Positions 59,397-64,000 of a stretch of DNA of 64,000 nucleotides are shown here, one piece after another. Each line of letters starts with the position of its first letter. The stretch's first letter is position 1. Origin of the DNA: Owenia fusiformis. Taxonomy: Eukaryota; Annelida; Polychaeta; Sabellida; Oweniidae. Under the pieces are notes generated by a model. The model worked only from the letters and a program-made list of their open reading frames with translations. It was not told where the DNA came from and did not search any database. The position numbers and the translations under genes are program-made. The DNA lies in contig CAIIXF020000003.1 in NCBI GenBank assembly GCA_903813345.2, positions 6,473,815 to 6,537,814 of the forward strand, written 5' to 3'.

Positions 59397-59588
59397 AGTC
59401 TTGCATTGAGCCCTTATTGTGAAAGAGTCCGGAGACTCAACGCAAGACTAGTTCCTCCCTTGCTAAGTCTTGCATTGATCCCTTATTTTAAAGGAGTCTG
59501 GAGACTTGATGCAAGACTTGTTCCTCCTTTGCTAAGTCTTGCATTGAGCCCTTGTTGTGAAAGGGTCCCAGAGACCTGATACAAGACT
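59397..59588. repeat. 64-bp tandem repeat, three copies, each able to form a hairpin
   Basis: Each unit starts AGTCTTGCATTGA and ends with an inverted match such as CTCAACGCAAGACT or TTGATGCAAGACT, separated by gttcctcc(c/t)ttgcta linkers. Confidence 0.85.
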
Positions 59589-60324
59589 ATTTTTTCTTGC
59601 AAAGGATTGCATCTTTTGACTCCAGTACCCCTCCCTCTGAATAAATAAAATTGATTTCATTCCCAGGATTTCATTGATCGGCATGGTCAAGCATGTCAAC
59701 ATTAAGACCATTTGCAGAAATATTGTCTAGCAACATGTGCATAACTTCACATATAGAAATCATAGAGTCTAAAAACGAATGAGCTTGAGAATATAAGTAT
59801 TTAATAGTTTGTAAGGTGGTGTGTATAATAAGAAAGTAAGGAGTTATACAAACCAGAGCCATTGCTATCATGCGAATTGAGAGCAGGGCTGGTGTAAAGT
59901 GAAGGGTCTTGTTACCCTGGGCAAAGGGGCCAACTCTAATCAAGAGAAATATGGAGAGACAACAAACTCTGTGCTTTATCAAATCCTCCCTATCACAGAG
60001 TCTAATATGGGCCAGGTAGATAAGTAAAAAAATAGGAGCCAGCCATTCTAATAATATACTTTAGGCTATTTTCTTTACCAGGACTCAATGAATTATGAGT
60101 ACTCTATTGCATGAGATTCTTGTTTGCATGGCTCCAGGCCAAGAAAACAAGAATCAAGTATTAAATCACCAACAATTCCTGTGCTTAATATCTTTCCACA
60201 CATATAATAAAAAGACAATGAGAGTAAGGTGTAGGTAGGTGTAACTCCCAGATAGATGACCAGGGATGTAGCAGACATAGAGAGATGAAAAGGGGTGTAT
60301 GGGGTATAACATGCATAGGAACAG
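59589..60324. other. Non-coding DNA
   Basis: No exon or element recognised. Confidence 0.45.
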
Positions 60325-60326
60325 AG

Positions 60327-60412
60327 CAGGGGCGTAGCCAGCTTTTAGTCAGGGGGGGTGTGATTGCCCAAAACCCTAAAAATAGGGTTTTCGGTCAGGG
60401 GGAGGGTGAAAT
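60327..60412. mobile_element. Fragment resembling a 'cagGGGCGTAGCCAGC' inverted-repeat element
   Basis: Starts caggggcgtagccagctttt with a following G run, similar to the termini of the 180-bp element, but only one end is recognisable before the downstream minisatellite begins. Confidence 0.4.
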
Positions 60413-60612
60413 GGTGGTGTGTAGGGGGTGTAGCAGATTAAGATGAACAGGGCTGTAGGGGGTGTAGCAGATCAAGATGAACAGGGCTGTAGGGGGTGTA
60501 GCAGATCAAGATGAACAGGAGTGTAGGGGGTGTAGCAGATCAAGATGAACAGGGCTGTAGGGGGTGTAGCAGATCAAGATGAACAGGAGTGTAGGGAGTG
60601 TAGCAGACATAG
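60413..60612. repeat. 34-bp tandem repeat tagggggtgtagcagatcaa-gatgaacagg
   Basis: About five copies with gggctg / ggagtg variants alternating. Confidence 0.9.
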
Positions 60613-61057
60613 AGACAGAGAGATTAACAGTGTGGTGTATGTCAGACAGGTGGTTTGATAAGCCATCTTCTACAGGGTATCAACTGTCAGTACTACAAGT
60701 CTAACACCTTCCACCACACTATATCCAATCACACTCATTTGAAACACATTTTCCTATCATGACTGCTTGAAACTGAAATTATTTACCACTGAATGCACAT
60801 GTCAAAACATTGGGCCAAGATCCACAAAGGGAATGGTCAAACATAGGAAAATGAATGACTCCAGTTTCTATTCGGGAAGTGTATACAAACACAAGTACTA
60901 TTTTTCAGATGTGAAACATTTAGAATTCTATGAGAAACAATTATCTTTTTAAGGTGCTATCCAAAAGTTACCCTTTTCAAAAGACTCATTATGTTTCTTT
61001 AAAAGAGAGCTTCGTATACCATTTTTACTATTACTCGCCTTTGGCCCCATGGTATAC

Positions 61058-61293
61058 AAAAGGATACAAGTGGACAGAGACCATGCAGGCCCGTAGCCAG
61101 GATTTGCCAAGGGGGAGTTCAGGGGGGGTTCACATTTGACAATTTGGCCCAAATATGGCTTAAATCCCTTGAGAAGTGCTCAAAATGGTGAAAAACTGCA
61201 TGATTTTGAAAGAATTTTTGGCCGGGGGGGGGGGGGGGGGAACCCCCCCTCTGGCTACGGGCCTGAAATGGATACAAGTTGACAGAGACCATG
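61058..61293. repeat. 28-bp direct repeats abutting the 180-bp element
   Basis: Left copy 61058-61085 and right copy 61266-61293 share ggatacaagt-gacagagaccatg with two mismatches over 28 nt, lying immediately outside both ends of the transposon. Confidence 0.85.
61086..61265 (-). mobile_element. 180-bp inverted-repeat element, copy 2
   Basis: Starts CAGGCCCGTAGCCAGG and ends CTGGCTACGGGCCTG; an internal 17-base G run lies at 61224-61240. Reverse orientation relative to 42965-43144. Confidence 0.9.
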
Positions 61294-63180
61294 ATGGCCA
61301 TGGTGGCCTAATGATGGTCAATTAAAGTAAGGAGTTCAGCTTATTCCAAACCCTGAATCTCCCTGATAAGTCAGTTTCTCACAATATACTCTGATAATAA
61401 CAGATGATTTTACATGCTGACAATATCTTAAAATCTCATATATAAGTTTCACGGTCTTTTATGGGTGTTTAAAATTGAAATATACGCTGACTAACTATAA
61501 CCAGAAAATGAATTTTTCTGAACTTTAAACTACATATCTTGATTGGTATAAGAATTATTCTGATGATTTTCTGTGTGTGATAAAAAGCTCTCCAAATGTT
61601 GACAAAAAGCGTGCAGGTACTGTGAACTTCATCCCGATAACATTCATTGATGTCATTCCGATGACTATATCTCACCTTTGATGTGATAAAACATTTACAA
61701 TTAAACTCAGAACTAAGAAACTGATGTTACATTCCCATAGACTTCTCTGACAAACTGAGACATCCTGAAAAAACTTTAGATTAGTACAAATTAACAAATA
61801 AGACAAAAGGAGATCAAACTCACAGTGTAATAATAAACACTGAAAATCAAATATGTAATATTCAAATGTATAATATTTGGTAATATGTTCGACAACGTGT
61901 CTACTTTTAGGTTTTTAAAACTAAATATTTAGGTAAGAAACTATTTTCTAATACATAGATAGTAATAATTAAAAAATGGAGTTTTAAATGATTTATAAGG
62001 AAAGACCTTATGTTACACAGTATGTGTTTCTCAGACACTAAACTGAATATATTTCAAAATTACAAACTCAACTTAGATAATCCAAATACATACTCAATTA
62101 TAAGATTCACAATCTATCAACAAAAAACGTTAATTCAAAAAATTAAATATGCAAAATTTAAATTATCCTTGAACTAGTTGCATTTGTGTTATTGAAAAAG
62201 GCGCGTCTGTTACATTTTGTCTTCCATCTGCTATTCACAAAACAAAAGCCTCTAACTAAAACAATAAAATCCGATCAGAATTGCCTTGGCATAATCCAAC
62301 AGACGTTTTTGATATCCCTTACAAATAAAATTACAAAATGTTCAATTTTCACTTTTAATTTGACAAATAGCAACATTTTCTGGCATTTCTGGTGATTGTG
62401 TGTGTGATCTCAATGCATAGTCAATGGATACCTGGGAATTTCTCCTTTTTGTTATCGATAGGGCAAATATGACCTTATAAGGAAATATTTTTATTTAAGG
62501 GAGGTCCGCAGCAGGTTTTGATAGATTCACTTTTGACCTATCAGCCAACCCTTAGTCAGGGGCAAACAGTTATAGTTACTAGACTCTGTAGATGAATAAG
62601 CAAACTCAAACTGGTACTTTATAAAGTGGAGTGAATTGTCATAACTGTGATGTCATAAGTGATGAAGGCCGAGGTTGGACTCCTTTCAACTGGTAGTACT
62701 TTTCAGAGTAAATCAAAACAAACATAATTCTTTGAAGATTGAATCAAATTTGGATTCCCATCAACCTTGAAATTCAATTCATATTAAAAACAGAACTGAC
62801 ATTCAATTTTTGAATGAAATAGAACTTGATAACGACTAATTAATATTATAATTCTTGAGTTGAAAAATGCATCTAACCTCAAAAGTGTGTTACCAGGAGT
62901 GAAATAGAATAAACTTAAATACAATTAAGTTATTAAAATGATCAACATCTGCCCCGTTTTAATGTTAAATGGTTGCCTCGATGACAGATTGAACTGGCGC
63001 ATCTGTACTTGATTAAAGCATTCCGATACATTGATTAGAAAAAAACAAATGAAATGAAATTGGTTATTGATGAAAAGTGTGTTCACATGCACTTGGAAAG
63101 TGAATTCAGATTACGATTTATCTTCCCATTTCTACAGTAGAACCTCAATGTTTGTTTGATTGACTTCTATTTTTATATGC
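61294..63180. other. Non-coding AT-rich DNA
   Basis: No exon or repeat recognised. Confidence 0.45.
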
Positions 63181-63195
63181 ACTGAACTTGATTGA

Positions 63196-64000
63196 AATTA
63201 TGGTCATGCACATTTTCATCTACTGCATTATGCCCTTTGTGCTATATTGTACCCAAATGAAACTTATGGTCATGCACATCATTATCTACTGCATTATGCC
63301 CTTTGTGCTATATTGTACCCTAATGAAACTTATGGTCATGCACATCGTCATCTACTACATTATGCCCTTTGTGCTATATTGTACCCTAATGAAACTTATG
63401 GTCATGCACATCTTCATCTACCACATTATGCCCTTTGTGCTATATTGTACCCTAATGAAACTTATGGTCTTGCACATCTTCATCTACTGCATTATGCCCT
63501 TTGTGCTATATTGTACCCTAATGAAACTTATGGACATGTACATCTTTATGTACAGCATTATGCCCTTTGTGCTATATTGCCTATAGTGCTATATAATGAA
63601 ACTTATGGACATGCACATCTTCATCTACTGCATTATGCCCTTTGTGCTATATTGTACCCTAATGAAACTTATGGTCATGAACATCTTCATCTACTGCATT
63701 ATGCCCTTTGTGCTATATTGTACCCTAATGAAACTTATGGTCATGCACATCTTCATCTACTGCATTATGCCCTTTGTGCTATATTGTACCCTAATGAAAC
63801 TTATGGTCATGAACATCTTCATCTACTGCATTATGCCCTTTGTGCTATATTGTACCCTAATGAAACTTATGGTCATGCACATCTTCATGTACTGCATTAT
63901 GCCCTTATGCTATATTGTACCCTAATGAAACTTATGGTCATGCACATCTTCATCTACCACATTATGCCCTTTGTGCTATATTGTACCCTAATGGAACTTA
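63196..64000. repeat. 66-bp minisatellite, at least 12 copies, running off the window
   Basis: The unit includes cttatggtcatgcacatctt, catctactgcattatgccct and ttgtgctatattgtacccta. One unit near 63580-63600 is altered. Because 66 is a multiple of three and the unit has no stop in one plus-strand frame, a long repetitive open frame (MKLMVMHIFIYCIMPFVLYC type) appears. Confidence 0.93.

Noticed and set aside
63188-63925. Repetitive hydrophobic protein (22-residue units)
   Set aside because: Most simply a minisatellite; not annotated as a gene, though listed as a finding because the window cuts it.
1-64000. tRNA, rRNA or known small RNA genes
   Set aside because: Scanning by eye for B-box-like GTTCGA words and cloverleaf ends gave nothing convincing; a covariance-model scan would be decisive.

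Overview
The window is from an animal nuclear genome. It is AT-rich, genes are split by GT-AG introns, and it is full of minisatellites and short non-autonomous transposons. Three conserved animal genes can be rebuilt exon by exon. Frequent TACATGTA-type words and the mix of families suggest a marine invertebrate, perhaps a mollusc or other lophotrochozoan, but nothing read here fixes the species.

Layout. (1) 2213-9376, minus strand: a five-exon UNC93-like membrane protein gene (856 aa by my reconstruction) with a long serine-rich N-terminal extension before the transporter-like domain. (2) 9.4-18 kb: an intergenic block with a tandem repeat carrying AGGTCA pairs, three-part inverted repeats and several short transposons; it lies between divergently oriented genes 1 and 2 and should contain their promoters. 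(3) 18106-20957, plus strand: a compact four-exon gene for a MATCAP-type (KIAA0895/KIAA0895L, DUF1704) tubulin tyrosine carboxypeptidase, 465 aa, with its HExxxH zinc motif split across an intron. (4) 24631-35344, minus strand: eight coding exons of the single-copy type MTG/ETO (CBFA2T, Nervy) transcriptional corepressor with NHR1/TAFH, NHR2, NHR3 and MYND; its first coding exon was not securely found. Genes 2 and 3 converge. (5) About 35.4-64 kb: no coding exon I can defend; this is probably the long 5' intron and/or upstream region of the MTG gene, with many tandem arrays and transposon copies, and a 66-bp array that runs off the right edge.

The three proteins act in unrelated processes (membrane transport or regulation, microtubule detyrosination, transcriptional repression); nothing suggests a functional cluster. 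The most unusual signal is in the introns: several minisatellites start at or beside splice junctions and are built from copies of the junction itself. The clearest is a 19-unit array at 18634-18950 whose 17-nt unit joins an acceptor-like TTTTTCAG to a donor-like GTAAGT, the form of a recursive (zero-length exon) splice site. A second array at 8235-8668 repeats the exon 1/intron 1 junction of the UNC93-like gene. Other signals are three related TA-flanked short transposons with CTGTA ends, an in-frame tandem duplication of the last UNC93 helix behind the stop codon, a nested foldback element, and a 180-bp transposon flanked by a 28-bp direct repeat.

Exon limits were set by hand from reading frame, family knowledge and GT/AG signals; all three models keep frame across every junction.
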